Source: Gemmataceae bacterium (GTDB lineage: Bacteria > Planctomycetota > Planctomycetia > Gemmatales > Gemmataceae). From it: 53,397 nucleotides of DNA. Positions 9,402-17,888 of this stretch are shown here, piece after piece. Every line of letters starts with the position of its first letter. Within the stretch, counting starts at the first letter, position 1. The notes beneath the pieces were generated by a model, which was not told where the DNA came from, did not search any database, and worked only from the letters and a program-made list of their open reading frames with translations. The translations under genes were made by a program, and so were the position numbers. The stretch covers positions 1-53,397 of the forward strand of contig JAIBBI010000022.1 in the NCBI GenBank assembly GCA_019694755.1. Direction: 5' to 3'.

Positions 9402-10295
9402 TTAGAAGTCGTTGTCGCTGATCAGTTCCTGTCCGGCCCGCGTCACGAGCGCGGCCATGATCTTGATCGATAGCCCGGTCTTCAGGTTGGCCACATGACC
9501 GTCGCAGAACGCCACGTTGGCACTCTGAATGTGGAAGCTGTACACCTCGTCGACGTTCGTGCAATTGATCGCACAGGGACCGAACCGGGTGACGCCGTCC
9601 GGCGAGAACCCGTCGAGGTTGATGACCTCGTTCGGGTTCGCCCAAGCCCGTTGTGTGCCGTTGGGACCGGCGAACTTGCCGACACGCCAGAGGTCCGGAG
9701 CACCGGCCGTCTCCGCAATCAGGATCGTCGTACCGGTGCCGTCGCGGATGTCGGCAATGCGTCGACTATTCGCAAATCCGGACATCGGCCCCTTGCGGTC
9801 GCCGTTCCACGGGTTCAGCAATCCCGTCGCCACGAGGCCGCTGTCAACGTCGGTGATCGGCGAGTAGTCCACCGCGGCAAAGGTCATGCCCGAGATTGTC
9901 GTCTTGCGCCCGCTGAATGCCGACGGGCAGACGAATGTCGGCACGTTGATGCCTACGCAGGGCTGGTTGTCCACCGAATCCCAATTCCTGTCGTATTTGT
10001 ACAGGCTTTCGACGTTTCCCTGCTCGATGTAATTGAGCATGTAAGGGCACCAGGAATGTGAGACCGTGGCCGAGATGGTGGTGCGGTGGCCGGGGAAGCT
10101 CCCCGTCGAATCGTGGCGGTGCAGTAGCCCCAAAGCGAGTTGGCGGATGTTGTTGGTGCAACTCGTGCGGTTGGCCGATTCGCGCACCTTCTGCACGGCC
10201 GGCAATAGCAGCCCCATCAGCGTGGCGATGATCGCGATCACCACCAGCAGCTCGATCAGCGTGAAGGCCCGGCGTCTGGTGACAGGCTGTGTCAT
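9402..10295 (-). CDS. DUF1559 protein with type IV pilin-like N-terminus
   Basis: A 297-residue protein. The N-terminus [17 protein letters not shown] is a prepilin-type cleavage and methylation site, with Glu at position 5 of the mature chain, continuing into one long hydrophobic helix. The rest is the DUF1559 domain that is massively expanded in planctomycetes, including the C-terminal H-x9-DG motif ([13 protein letters not shown]). These proteins are thought to be processed by a prepilin peptidase and displayed in the envelope; their exact role is unknown. The gene sits between the large VWA gene and moxR, with 16-base gaps on both sides, which is unusual company for a DUF1559 gene. Confidence 0.9.
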   Translation of the reverse strand: MTQPVTRRRAFTLIELLVVIAIIATLMGLLLPAVQKVRESANRTSCTNNIRQLALGLLHRHDSTGSFPGHRTTISATVSHSWCPYMLNYIEQGNVESLYKYDRNWDSVDNQPCVGINVPTFVCPSAFSGRKTTISGMTFAAVDYSPITDVDSGLVATGLLNPWNGDRKGPMSGFANSRRIADIRDGTGTTILIAETAGAPDLWRVGKFAGPNGTQRAWANPNEVINLDGFSPDGVTRFGPCAINCTNVDEVYSFHIQSANVAFCDGHVANLKTGLSIKIMAALVTRAGQELISDNDF

Positions 10296-10311
10296 GAAAT
10301 GTCTCTATTGA

Positions 10312-13300
10312 TCACGTGGGGGGCTCGTCGGTCCGCCCGCGCTCGTCGAGGGCTTTCCGCTTGGCTTTCATCAGGCGGGCGAAGGCATCGTCAGCCGACT
10401 CGGCCGCGGGCGCGGGTGCAACTGGCCGGGGCGGAGCGGCCGGGCCAACCTCCACCGCCGGCGGAGGCGGCACGAAATCCGTGGCCGTGGGCTCGAACCG
10501 CTTGGTGGCTCTCGCCTGTTCGATAGTCGCCGACACGTCCGACTTCTTGCTCTGGAGCCGCTCGAGGAAGTCGCCACCGGTCTTCTCCACGGTCCGGCCG
10601 CGCAGAGCGTCCCAGCGGGCCGAGCACCACTCGCGCACCTCGGCCGACTCCACGGCGATCCGGCGAACTGCCACGTCGGCGAGGAACGTCAGCCCCGCCG
10701 CCAGGACCAGCCAGAACCAGACGGGTTGATGCGCCCGCGTCGACTTCGCTTTGCGGAACGGCGCACCCGAGGCCGCCGCACGCGCCAGCGTCTTGTCGTC
10801 TTCCTCATAGACATCGCCACCAGTGATCGCGGCCAGCTTCTTCATCAGCCCGGCATTACTTTCGAGGTCCGCGAACTCCGGCGAGTACGGCACCGTCACG
10901 CCGGAGCGGACGCTGTCAGTTTCCTCAACCGTGACCGGCTTGCCGTCTTTCATGACGGTCGTCGAGCGGATCGCCTGGGCGTTGACGAAATACGAGCCAG
11001 CCTCCTCGGCCTTGAACTCGGCTTCGTACACGCCGCCCGCCCGTTGTTCGAACTTCAGCTCAAGCGGTTTCGAGTCGGCACCCGCGTTCGGTGCAGTCAC
11101 GCCCCCCTTGAGCCGCAGATCGGTCAGCGGGCGGTTGCGGTCATCGCGGGCTTCGACGGTGACACGCACCTTGCCGTCCCGATACTCCGACGACACGGCC
11201 AACTTGCCGCTCTCGACTCCGCGGATCGCCCAGCCGATGGTCTGCTCCCAGAACTTCTTGTACATTTCGCCGCCGGCCCATTCCTGATCCCAGGTCGACC
11301 TGCCCGGCCGGCTACGCGCATCGGACGTGTACGCCACGGCCTTGCCGAGCCCGTACTGCCAGGACGCAAGGATGGGGTACCGCTGTTCAAACGTACTCGG
11401 GCCCTCGATCGACATCTCTACCAGCGGCGACTGCTTGAGACTCGTTCGGACAAACCCGTAGAGGGCCGGGAGCGGAGCTTGGAGCCGGTCGGTCGGCCCA
11501 CTGGAAGTCAGCAGCTTGGGGGCGAAGCGGTTCTCGGAGATGAACGACTGGCTGATCGTCCGGGTTTCCTTGACGTAGATCGCCGGGATCGATTTAGGCG
11601 TGGGGTTGTTGTAAAACCGCCCGCCGGTCGCCGCCGCGATCGAGCTCATCCGCTGACTTTCCGGCGCGCCGTGTGTGGCGACGCCGACCGTCGTGCAGGT
11701 CACGCCGGCTGTGCGCATCTGTCGCAGGATGTTGGCATTGGTCTGGCTCGGGTCGCCGTCGGAAATCAGGATGATGTGTTTGGTGGCAAGCTTGTGTTCG
11801 CTCTTGGTGAGTTCGAGATAGGCGAGTTGCAGCGCGGGATCGAAGTCCGGCATGTCGCCCGGGGTCATGCGGTCAACGAGTTGAAATAGAGCATTTCTCG
11901 CGCTTCCGATCTGGCGGAACGGGATGTTCCACTTGTGCGTGCCGTCGTACCACAGCACCCCGACCATGTCGACGGGTGACAGCTTTTGGATTGCCAGTTT
12001 GGCGACCTGCTTCTGGAGGGCGTTGCCGTCGGCCGCCTCGCTGGCGTGCATGATGAGCACCAGCCCGCCCCGGCCCGCCACCTTCACCGCCTGAATCTCG
12101 CAATCGACCGGCAACGCCTTCTCGATGGCCGTCCCCTGATAGCCGCCCGCGCCGTAGCTGTCCGGTCCGCCAATCATCACGAGACCGCAGCCCTGGTCGT
12201 ACGTATTGCTGCGGATCATCTCCATTTGCTCGGTGCTCAGGTCCTCGGCCGGCACGTTGGCCAGCACCACGCAGTCGTAGTTGCTCAGGAACACGCCTAA
12301 CTCAGACTTGTTGGCCGGCAACTCTCCCGAGTGAATGGTCGATACCTGAAACTTGGTGTCGCCGGTGCCCTGGAGCTGATCGATCAGGAACCGGTGGTCG
12401 GTCTCGCTCTTGGCCGAGTTGGCCCGCGACTCGACGAACAACACGCGGCGGCGGCCGAGTGCCAGGACGTGCGTCGTTGCCGAGTTGTTCTGGACGCGGT
12501 CGCCCGGCAGGCCCGCGACGGCCTCCACACCCCCCTGCACGGACTTGGGTGTGAACACCGCCTGGTAGGTGTAGCCGCGCTGCACGCCGGCCAGCGACTG
12601 TTTAAACGAAAAGCTGTTCAGCCCGGGTCGAAGCTGGACGACCGCGGGTGGCCCACGCTCCACGACGCCCGCACCCGGTTCGACCACCACGGGCACGGTC
12701 TCGCCTTCGCTGAGTTGTCTGAGTGACAATTCGCCCGTGACCACGTTGGGGTTGTAGCTCCGGAGCAGCACGCGGATCGGCAGGCGCCCGCCCTGCTCCG
12801 TCACGGTCGGGGCTTCGACGCGCTGGACCAGCACTTCGTTCTCGTTGCGATACCCGGCCGCAAGCGGGACGACATCGATCTGCACGCCGTTGGCCGCCGC
12901 CGCCCGGGCCTGCTCCTCCGCATTGCCGAGGTTTTCGTTGCCGTCGGAGAGCAGGACGATTCGCCGGCCCGACCCCTCGGGAAACGACGCGATGGCCAGC
13001 TTGATCGCTGCGCCGATATCGGTGTAGTTCTCGTCAACCGGGGCGAGCACGTCTTCGGCGAAGTTCAGCCGGGGCACCTCGGCCGGGGGCAGAATGAGCC
13101 GGGGCCGTCGGCCGAATACGATCACGCCCGATTGATCCTGCTCGTGGCCGGGCCCTCGCTTCGCTACGGAGTCGTTGAGGAACTGCTTGATCCGCTTCCA
13201 GCGCAGGTCGCGTTTCGTCAGCGGCTCCGAGTCGCCGACGGTCGGATCGATATCGGAGGGCACGCTGAGCGACCTATCTACAAGGAACAGGACGGTCGTA

Positions 13301-13827
13301 TTCTCACCCGGTTTCTTGAGCCGCACTTCGGCGAGCGCGAGCGCGAGCAGGGCAATGACCAGGCACCGCAGCCCGACGACGACCCACCGCCGGACCGGGC
13401 CCAGCCCGGCCAGGCTCTTCCGGCTGAGCCAGATCACTACGGGGATCGTGGCTAGCGCGGCCAACCAGAACGGCGAGATCACTTCGAAGCTGCCGGCCGT
13501 CCGCGCCGTTGCTGTAATGGCATCGCCCGTCGGCGATGCGGCGACGGCCCCCGCGCCAACGAGACACGCCCCGGCCAACGCAGTCGCGGGCCCGGCATAC
13601 CAGCGCGTCGAGAAAAGGAGGTAGAGGCACTTCAGCGTCAGTAATCCGCCCGCGCCGATCAGCAGCCAGAATCCCCACGATGCGGGGACGAACAGGCCGC
13701 CCAACCCAAGCATGACCGGCACGAACGCGGCGCCAACGCGGCGACGCCAGAGGAACAGGGCAATGCCGACCGTTAACAGGGCGACGGCCAGCCAGTGGTC
13801 ACTGAGATAGTCGCGGAGCACGTTCAC
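10312..13827 (-). CDS. Large membrane protein with VWA and glutamine amidotransferase-like domains
   Basis: A 1171-residue protein. Several hydrophobic helices fill about residues 8-100 and 125-180. They are followed by a VWA domain with an intact metal site (LVDRSLSVPSD), a beta-rich region, a class I glutamine amidotransferase-like segment (VMIGGPDSYGAGGY) and a second VWA-like domain. The second VWA metal site is degenerate (LIMHASEAAD), although HIILISDGDPSQ is kept. A helix lies near residue 1050 (WFWLVLAAGLTFLADVAV), followed by a proline- and alanine-rich tail. The family is common in planctomycetes and found near MoxR genes. The GTG start at 13827 overlaps the NHL gene stop by four bases; a start at 13947 would run 120 nt into that gene. 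Enzymatic amidotransferase activity is doubtful. Confidence 0.85.
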   Translation of the reverse strand: MNVLRDYLSDHWLAVALLTVGIALFLWRRRVGAAFVPVMLGLGGLFVPASWGFWLLIGAGGLLTLKCLYLLFSTRWYAGPATALAGACLVGAGAVAASPTGDAITATARTAGSFEVISPFWLAALATIPVVIWLSRKSLAGLGPVRRWVVVGLRCLVIALLALALAEVRLKKPGENTTVLFLVDRSLSVPSDIDPTVGDSEPLTKRDLRWKRIKQFLNDSVAKRGPGHEQDQSGVIVFGRRPRLILPPAEVPRLNFAEDVLAPVDENYTDIGAAIKLAIASFPEGSGRRIVLLSDGNENLGNAEEQARAAAANGVQIDVVPLAAGYRNENEVLVQRVEAPTVTEQGGRLPIRVLLRSYNPNVVTGELSLRQLSEGETVPVVVEPGAGVVERGPPAVVQLRPGLNSFSFKQSLAGVQRGYTYQAVFTPKSVQGGVEAVAGLPGDRVQNNSATTHVLALGRRRVLFVESRANSAKSETDHRFLIDQLQGTGDTKFQVSTIHSGELPANKSELGVFLSNYDCVVLANVPAEDLSTEQMEMIRSNTYDQGCGLVMIGGPDSYGAGGYQGTAIEKALPVDCEIQAVKVAGRGGLVLIMHASEAADGNALQKQVAKLAIQKLSPVDMVGVLWYDGTHKWNIPFRQIGSARNALFQLVDRMTPGDMPDFDPALQLAYLELTKSEHKLATKHIILISDGDPSQTNANILRQMRTAGVTCTTVGVATHGAPESQRMSSIAAATGGRFYNNPTPKSIPAIYVKETRTISQSFISENRFAPKLLTSSGPTDRLQAPLPALYGFVRTSLKQSPLVEMSIEGPSTFEQRYPILASWQYGLGKAVAYTSDARSRPGRSTWDQEWAGGEMYKKFWEQTIGWAIRGVESGKLAVSSEYRDGKVRVTVEARDDRNRPLTDLRLKGGVTAPNAGADSKPLELKFEQRAGGVYEAEFKAEEAGSYFVNAQAIRSTTVMKDGKPVTVEETDSVRSGVTVPYSPEFADLESNAGLMKKLAAITGGDVYEEDDKTLARAAASGAPFRKAKSTRAHQPVWFWLVLAAGLTFLADVAVRRIAVESAEVREWCSARWDALRGRTVEKTGGDFLERLQSKKSDVSATIEQARATKRFEPTATDFVPPPPAVEVGPAAPPRPVAPAPAAESADDAFARLMKAKRKALDERGRTDEPPT

Positions 13828-14732
13828 ATTCGGATCCGCTGCACCCGGTGGTTTTCGCTGTCGATCACGTGGACGCGGTTCTTGCTGTCGACGGCCAGAG
13901 CCCAGGGGTTGAAGAGCTTGCCCCGCTCGCGACCCGAACCGCCCCACATGGCCCGCGGCTGCCCCGACAAAGACAGTTTCTGCACGCGGTGGTGACCCAA
14001 TTCGACCACGAAAAGGTCACCCGCCGGCCCGATCGCCACATCATAGGGGTACATGAACTGCCCCGGCTCGTCACCGTACCGGCCGATGTCCGCCTGCCAT
14101 TTCCCCTGCCGATCGTAAACCTGGATGCGATGGTTGCAGGCGTCGGCGACGTAGATGAGGCCGTCTTTGCCGAGCGCGAGTGCGCGAATGTGGTTGAACT
14201 GACGCGGGCCGAGGCCCGGCTCGCCCCATGTCGCCACGACGTTGCCCGCGGCATCCATCTTCGTGATGCGCTCGTTGGCGCCGAATTCGGAAATGTAGAG
14301 ATACCCCTCGGCATCTTCGATGCAGTCGCTGACGTAGCCGAACTGGCCGGGGTCGTTGCCCGGATTGCCGCCGCGGGTGTACAGTTCCTTGCCACCGGGG
14401 TCGTAGACGCGGATCGTGTGATAGTGCGAATCGCATACGATGACATTGCCCGACTGCGTGACGCCGAGGCCGCTGGGCCGACCGTTGCGGTATTCCGGCG
14501 TCGACCAGCAGATGTCCTGAAACCGTCCGTCCGCATCGAACGCCTGAATGCGGGCGGTGAAATCGACGAGGTAAAGGATGTCGCCGGGCAGGAACACGGC
14601 CGCTCGCGGCTTGAAGAAGCTGCCGGGCGACACACCACGCCGGCCCCAGACCAGTTCCGGCTCGACGGCGGGGCCGGTGCGACATCCCGCCGCCAGCATA
14701 GCTGCCGCAAACGCCCGCCGCGACATTCGCAT
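13824..14732 (-). CDS. NHL-repeat beta-propeller lipoprotein (probable Tat substrate)
   Basis: A 302-residue protein. The N-terminus MRMSRRAFAAAMLAAGC has a twin-arginine-like SRRAF and a lipobox LAAGC, so it is probably exported folded and lipid-anchored. The mature part has repeated NHL-type blades, for example YVADACNHRIQVYDRQGKW, LFVVELGHHRVQKLS and VHVIDSENHRVQRI, enough for a six-bladed propeller. NHL propellers usually bind protein or carbohydrate partners. The start ATG 14732 was chosen because further upstream lies the divergent hydratase gene. It is the first gene of the seven-gene run and ends in a four-base overlap with the large VWA gene. Confidence 0.88.
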   Translation of the reverse strand: MRMSRRAFAAAMLAAGCRTGPAVEPELVWGRRGVSPGSFFKPRAAVFLPGDILYLVDFTARIQAFDADGRFQDICWSTPEYRNGRPSGLGVTQSGNVIVCDSHYHTIRVYDPGGKELYTRGGNPGNDPGQFGYVSDCIEDAEGYLYISEFGANERITKMDAAGNVVATWGEPGLGPRQFNHIRALALGKDGLIYVADACNHRIQVYDRQGKWQADIGRYGDEPGQFMYPYDVAIGPAGDLFVVELGHHRVQKLSLSGQPRAMWGGSGRERGKLFNPWALAVDSKNRVHVIDSENHRVQRIRM

Positions 14733-14795
14733 GTTTCGAGGGTAACCGGTCGGCAAGCGGTTGGCAACGGTTCCGGACCGGGTAAACTGGAATCC

Positions 14796-15653
14796 ATGTT
14801 GAAACTGGAATACCTGGGCCCGACGGCCCGGATCACTTTCGATCAACCCGAATCCCGAGCCAACGTGCTCAGCTCGGCCATGTGGGACGCCCTCGGGGCA
14901 GCCGTCGCCGACGTGGCCGGGCGGGCCGACGTCTCCGCACTCGTGCTGATGAGCGCGAAGCCCGGTATCTTCCTCGCCGGCGCGGACCTCAACGAGCTGT
15001 ATTCTCTGCCACCCGACGACCCTGCACCCGCCCGGGCCCTGGTGAAGAAAGGGCTCGACGTTCTTCAGGCGTTGGAATCGCTGCCGATCCCGGTGGCGGC
15101 CGCGATCGACGGCGCATGCCTCGGCGGCGGACTGGAAGTCGCGATGGCGTGCGACTTCCGCGTCGCAGGCACCCATCCGAAGTGCAAGCTCGGCCTGCCC
15201 GAGGTGAAGCTGGGCCTGATCCCGGGCTGGGCCGGCACCCAGCGACTGGCCCGCATCATCGGCCTCGACCGCGCCGCGGAAATGCTTGTGACCGGGCGAT
15301 CGCTCTCGGCCGACGAGGCACTTCAGGCCGGGCTCGTCGACCGCGTGGCACCCGGCGAATCCCTCGAAAGTGCGGCCGTCGACCTGTTGCAAGTGTCGCC
15401 GAGGGAAGCGTGGCAGGATCGCCGAACGAAAAAGCGCGAGCCTGCCCCCGCGGGCACGATCACCGGGGCCCGCGAGTTACTCGCATCGCTCCCGGCGGAG
15501 GAAAAGACCGCTGGCGAGATCGCTCTTCAGGTATTGGCCCTCGGAAATCGATTGCCGCTGCCGATGGGCGCCAAGGTCGAGTCCGAATCGTTCGTGCCGC
15601 TGCTCGCCAGCCCGGCCGCCCGCGCCAAGATGGCGATCTTTCTGAAGAAGTGA
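14796..15653 (+). CDS. Enoyl-CoA hydratase/isomerase family protein
   Basis: A 285-residue crotonase-fold protein. It has the CoA and oxyanion-hole segments LAGADLNELY and IDGACLGGGLEVAMACDFR, and GLPEVKLGLIPGWAGTQRL, which carries the second conserved Glu. The C-terminal part (RELLASLPAEEKTAGEIAL) resembles the start of the linker in the large FadB/FadJ subunit, so this may be a stand-alone hydratase related to that N-terminal half. It would hydrate 2-enoyl-CoA in fatty acid degradation. Start ATG 14796 faces the NHL gene across 63 bases that must hold both promoters. No other beta-oxidation gene is adjacent. Confidence 0.88.
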   Translation: MLKLEYLGPTARITFDQPESRANVLSSAMWDALGAAVADVAGRADVSALVLMSAKPGIFLAGADLNELYSLPPDDPAPARALVKKGLDVLQALESLPIPVAAAIDGACLGGGLEVAMACDFRVAGTHPKCKLGLPEVKLGLIPGWAGTQRLARIIGLDRAAEMLVTGRSLSADEALQAGLVDRVAPGESLESAAVDLLQVSPREAWQDRRTKKREPAPAGTITGARELLASLPAEEKTAGEIALQVLALGNRLPLPMGAKVESESFVPLLASPAARAKMAIFLKK

Positions 15654-15685
15654 TACGCTGAATTGCCCGCCGGGGGTGACGGTCG

Positions 15686-17266
15686 ATGCGTGCCATTCTC
15701 GCCGTGCTCCTGCTCGCACCATTCGCTCGGGCAGATGTTCCTCCCGAAGTCCGTCCGCACGTCGACCGCGCCATCGCCGGACTGCGCCGCCTCCAGGCAG
15801 CGGACGGAAGCTGGGGCAGTTATCAGGCCGGGTCGACTTCACTAGTGTTGCTGGCGTTTCTCGAATCCGGGGTCGCAACCGACGACCCGGCCGTCGTTGC
15901 CGGCGCGAAGTACGTCCGCCAGCAGATCGCCAATGCTTCGCACACCTACGGCGTCTCGCTGGCGATCATCTTCCTCGACCGGCTGGGCGACAAGGACGAT
16001 GCACCCCTGATCCGAACGCTGACGGCCCGCCTCATTGCAGGACAAAAGCCGGACGGAGGATGGAGCTACGGCCTGCCCACGCCCTCGGGGTCGGCCCCCA
16101 GCGACATTGGCATTCGCCACTCCGATTCGCCGTTCGGTGACACGTCTAATACCCAGTTCGCGATACTCGGCCTGTGGGCCGGTCGTCGCTCGGGCACCAA
16201 CGTGGAAGGGCCGCTCCGCATCACCGGCGCCCGCTTCCGCCGCTCGGCCATTCCGCAGGCTGTCGGCGTCGGCTGGGGGTACACGCTCACCGATCCGGGC
16301 TCCAACGGCGCTCGAACAAGCGCTGGCCTGCTCGCGCTCCTGCTGCAGATGGGCTCGGAGATCGAACGGCGGATGAAATCGCCCGGCGCGCCCTCGGGAG
16401 AAGGAAAGACACCAAAGTCGCACGACCCGTTCAAGGACGCCATGGTCCAACTGGCTTTCCGCTATGCCACGCAGCAGTTCGTTGCGGATTGCAGTCTGGC
16501 GGGAGTCGTCGGCACCCGGCCCGACTATTACATGTTGTGGTCGTTCGAACGGGCGGCCGTCGCCTACGGCGTGACCAACGCGTTCGGTGTCGACTGGTAC
16601 AAGGCCGGCTGCAGGCGGATTCTCGCCCACCAGGATGCCCAGGGACTCTGGAGCAACCAGTACGGTATCGAAGTCGACTCCAGCTTCGCATTGTTGTTTC
16701 TGGCCCGCTCCAACTTCACAAAAGACCTCGCCAGCCTCATCAACCCGAACCGGACGACCGAACTCAAGACCGACGGCACCGCCCCGGTCATCGACACCAC
16801 GCCCACGGTCGAGGAGTTGACAAGGCGATTCGTCGATGCGAACGCGGAACAGCGGGCCAAACTGATCGTTGAGTACCGCGAAGCCAAGGGCCCAACTTAC
16901 ACCGACGCCTTGGCCCGGCTCATTCCGTCTACTGACGGCGACTGGCCGAAGCAACTCCGCAATGCGCTGGCGGAACGGCTGGCCCGGATGACCCCGGCGA
17001 CGCTCCGCACCTGCCTGAAGGACCCGGCCGAAGAGCTACGTCGGGCGGCCGCCGTCGCCTGTGCAATCAAGGAAGACAAGGAGATGATCCCGGACCTGAT
17101 CGCAGCCCTCGACGATTCCGCGCCGTGGGTAGTCCGTGCGTGTGGCGTCGCGCTGGCTCGGCTGACGGGGCAGGACTTCGGCCCGGCCGCCAACGCCTCG
17201 GCCGACGAGCGGGCGAAGGCCGTCGCCGCATGGAAATCGTGGTGGAAGGCTCAGGGGAAAAACTGA
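15686..17266 (+). CDS. Secreted prenyltransferase/squalene-oxidase-repeat protein with HEAT-like tail
   Basis: A 526-residue protein with a signal peptide (MRAILAVLLLAPFARADV). An alpha-toroid follows with QxxDGxW-type repeats: LQAADGSWGSY, QKPDGGWSYG and QDAQGLWSNQYG. The C-terminal 100 residues read as HEAT-like helices (LRRAAAVACAIK and VVRACGVALARL). The fold is that of terpenoid cyclases and alpha-macroglobulin domains, but I see no catalytic DxDD motif, so a structural or binding role outside the cytoplasm is more likely than hopanoid synthesis. It starts 32 bases after the hydratase and may be co-transcribed with it. Confidence 0.78.
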   Translation: MRAILAVLLLAPFARADVPPEVRPHVDRAIAGLRRLQAADGSWGSYQAGSTSLVLLAFLESGVATDDPAVVAGAKYVRQQIANASHTYGVSLAIIFLDRLGDKDDAPLIRTLTARLIAGQKPDGGWSYGLPTPSGSAPSDIGIRHSDSPFGDTSNTQFAILGLWAGRRSGTNVEGPLRITGARFRRSAIPQAVGVGWGYTLTDPGSNGARTSAGLLALLLQMGSEIERRMKSPGAPSGEGKTPKSHDPFKDAMVQLAFRYATQQFVADCSLAGVVGTRPDYYMLWSFERAAVAYGVTNAFGVDWYKAGCRRILAHQDAQGLWSNQYGIEVDSSFALLFLARSNFTKDLASLINPNRTTELKTDGTAPVIDTTPTVEELTRRFVDANAEQRAKLIVEYREAKGPTYTDALARLIPSTDGDWPKQLRNALAERLARMTPATLRTCLKDPAEELRRAAAVACAIKEDKEMIPDLIAALDDSAPWVVRACGVALARLTGQDFGPAANASADERAKAVAAWKSWWKAQGKN

Positions 17267-17271
17267 GCCGG

Positions 17272-17694
17272 CTACTCGCCGATGATCTTGACCAGGACGC
17301 GCTTGGGCCGCCGACCGTCGAACTCGCCGTAGAAGATTTGCTCCCACGGGCCGAAGTCGAGCCGGCCCTCGGTCACAGCCACGACGACCTCCCGACCCAT
17401 GATCTGCCGCTTCATGTGAGCGTCAGCATTGTCCTCGCCCGTCCGGTTGTGGGCGTATATGGCGGGCGACGCATCGAAGGGGGCCAGCTTTTCCAGCCAC
17501 TTCCGGTAGTCGGCATGCAGCCCCGATTCGTCGTCGTTGATGAACACGCTCGCGGTGATGTGCATGGCGTTCACGAGGCACAACCCCTCGTGAATCCCGG
17601 ACTCCCCAAGGCACGCCTCGACATCGGGCGTGATGTTTACGAACCCGAACCGCTCGGGCAGGTGAAAAGTGAGGTGACGGGTGAACGACTTCAT
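17272..17694 (-). CDS. YjbQ/UPF0047 family protein
   Basis: A 140-residue protein of the usual family length. It has the conserved core with [33 protein letters not shown] and the C-terminal [13 protein letters not shown]. His residues in the MHIT and DAHMK blocks form the family's putative active site. Members show secondary thiamine-phosphate synthase activity, though the physiological role is unsettled. The gene ends 5 bases from the convergent repeat-protein gene and starts just downstream of the tRNA terminator, so it must have its own promoter or depend on read-through. Confidence 0.9.
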   Translation of the reverse strand: MKSFTRHLTFHLPERFGFVNITPDVEACLGESGIHEGLCLVNAMHITASVFINDDESGLHADYRKWLEKLAPFDASPAIYAHNRTGEDNADAHMKRQIMGREVVVAVTEGRLDFGPWEQIFYGEFDGRRPKRVLVKIIGE

Positions 17695-17696
17695 GG

Positions 17697-17730
17697 CAAA
17701 AAAGAAGGCCGACCCGAGGGCCGGCCTTTT
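17697..17730 (-). terminator. Rho-independent terminator of the tRNA transcript
   Basis: A hairpin with stem AAGGCCG (17705-17711) against CGGCCTT (17722-17728), GC-rich inside, is followed on the minus strand by CTTTTT. It lies directly after the tRNA-Met and before the YjbQ start codon. An A/T-rich flank on both sides would allow weak action in the other direction. Confidence 0.75.
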
Positions 17731-17740
17731 TCGTAAGAAG

Positions 17741-17812
17741 TTGCGGCGGCAGGATTTGAACCTACGACCTCCAGGTTATGAGCCTGGCGAGCTACCACTG
17801 CTCCACGCCGCA
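17741..17812 (-). tRNA. tRNA-Met (CAT), initiator-like
   Basis: A full cloverleaf on the minus strand. The acceptor stem TGCGGCG pairs with CGCCGCA. The D stem is GAGC/GCTC, the anticodon stem CCAGG/CCTGG with loop CTCATAA, and the T stem GTAGG/CCTGC. The discriminator is A and CCA is not encoded. Initiator traits are the A11-U24 pair in the D stem, the loop CTCATAA and a weak U1-A72 end pair. The usual three G-C pairs of the initiator anticodon stem are only two here (A29-U41 replaces G29-C41). Elongator Met is the alternative, but A11-U24 argues against it. Confidence 0.9.
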
Positions 17813-17888
17813 CCTTAATCCTAGACACAAAGGGCCCTTCCGACTAGAGCAACCTCTGCGAAAACATCCAAGGACGGTCGACCGAACC

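Noticed and set aside
10726-11889. Plus-strand frame opposite the large VWA gene
   Set aside because: Antisense shadow of high-GC codons; no ribosome site or domain.
13848-14795. Upstream extension of the hydratase gene
   Set aside because: The 316 extra codons are antisense to the NHL gene; ATG 14796 begins the family sequence.
17778-17888. Upstream ATG for the sulfotransferase
   Set aside because: It falls within the tRNA-Met gene; GTG 17889 is used instead.
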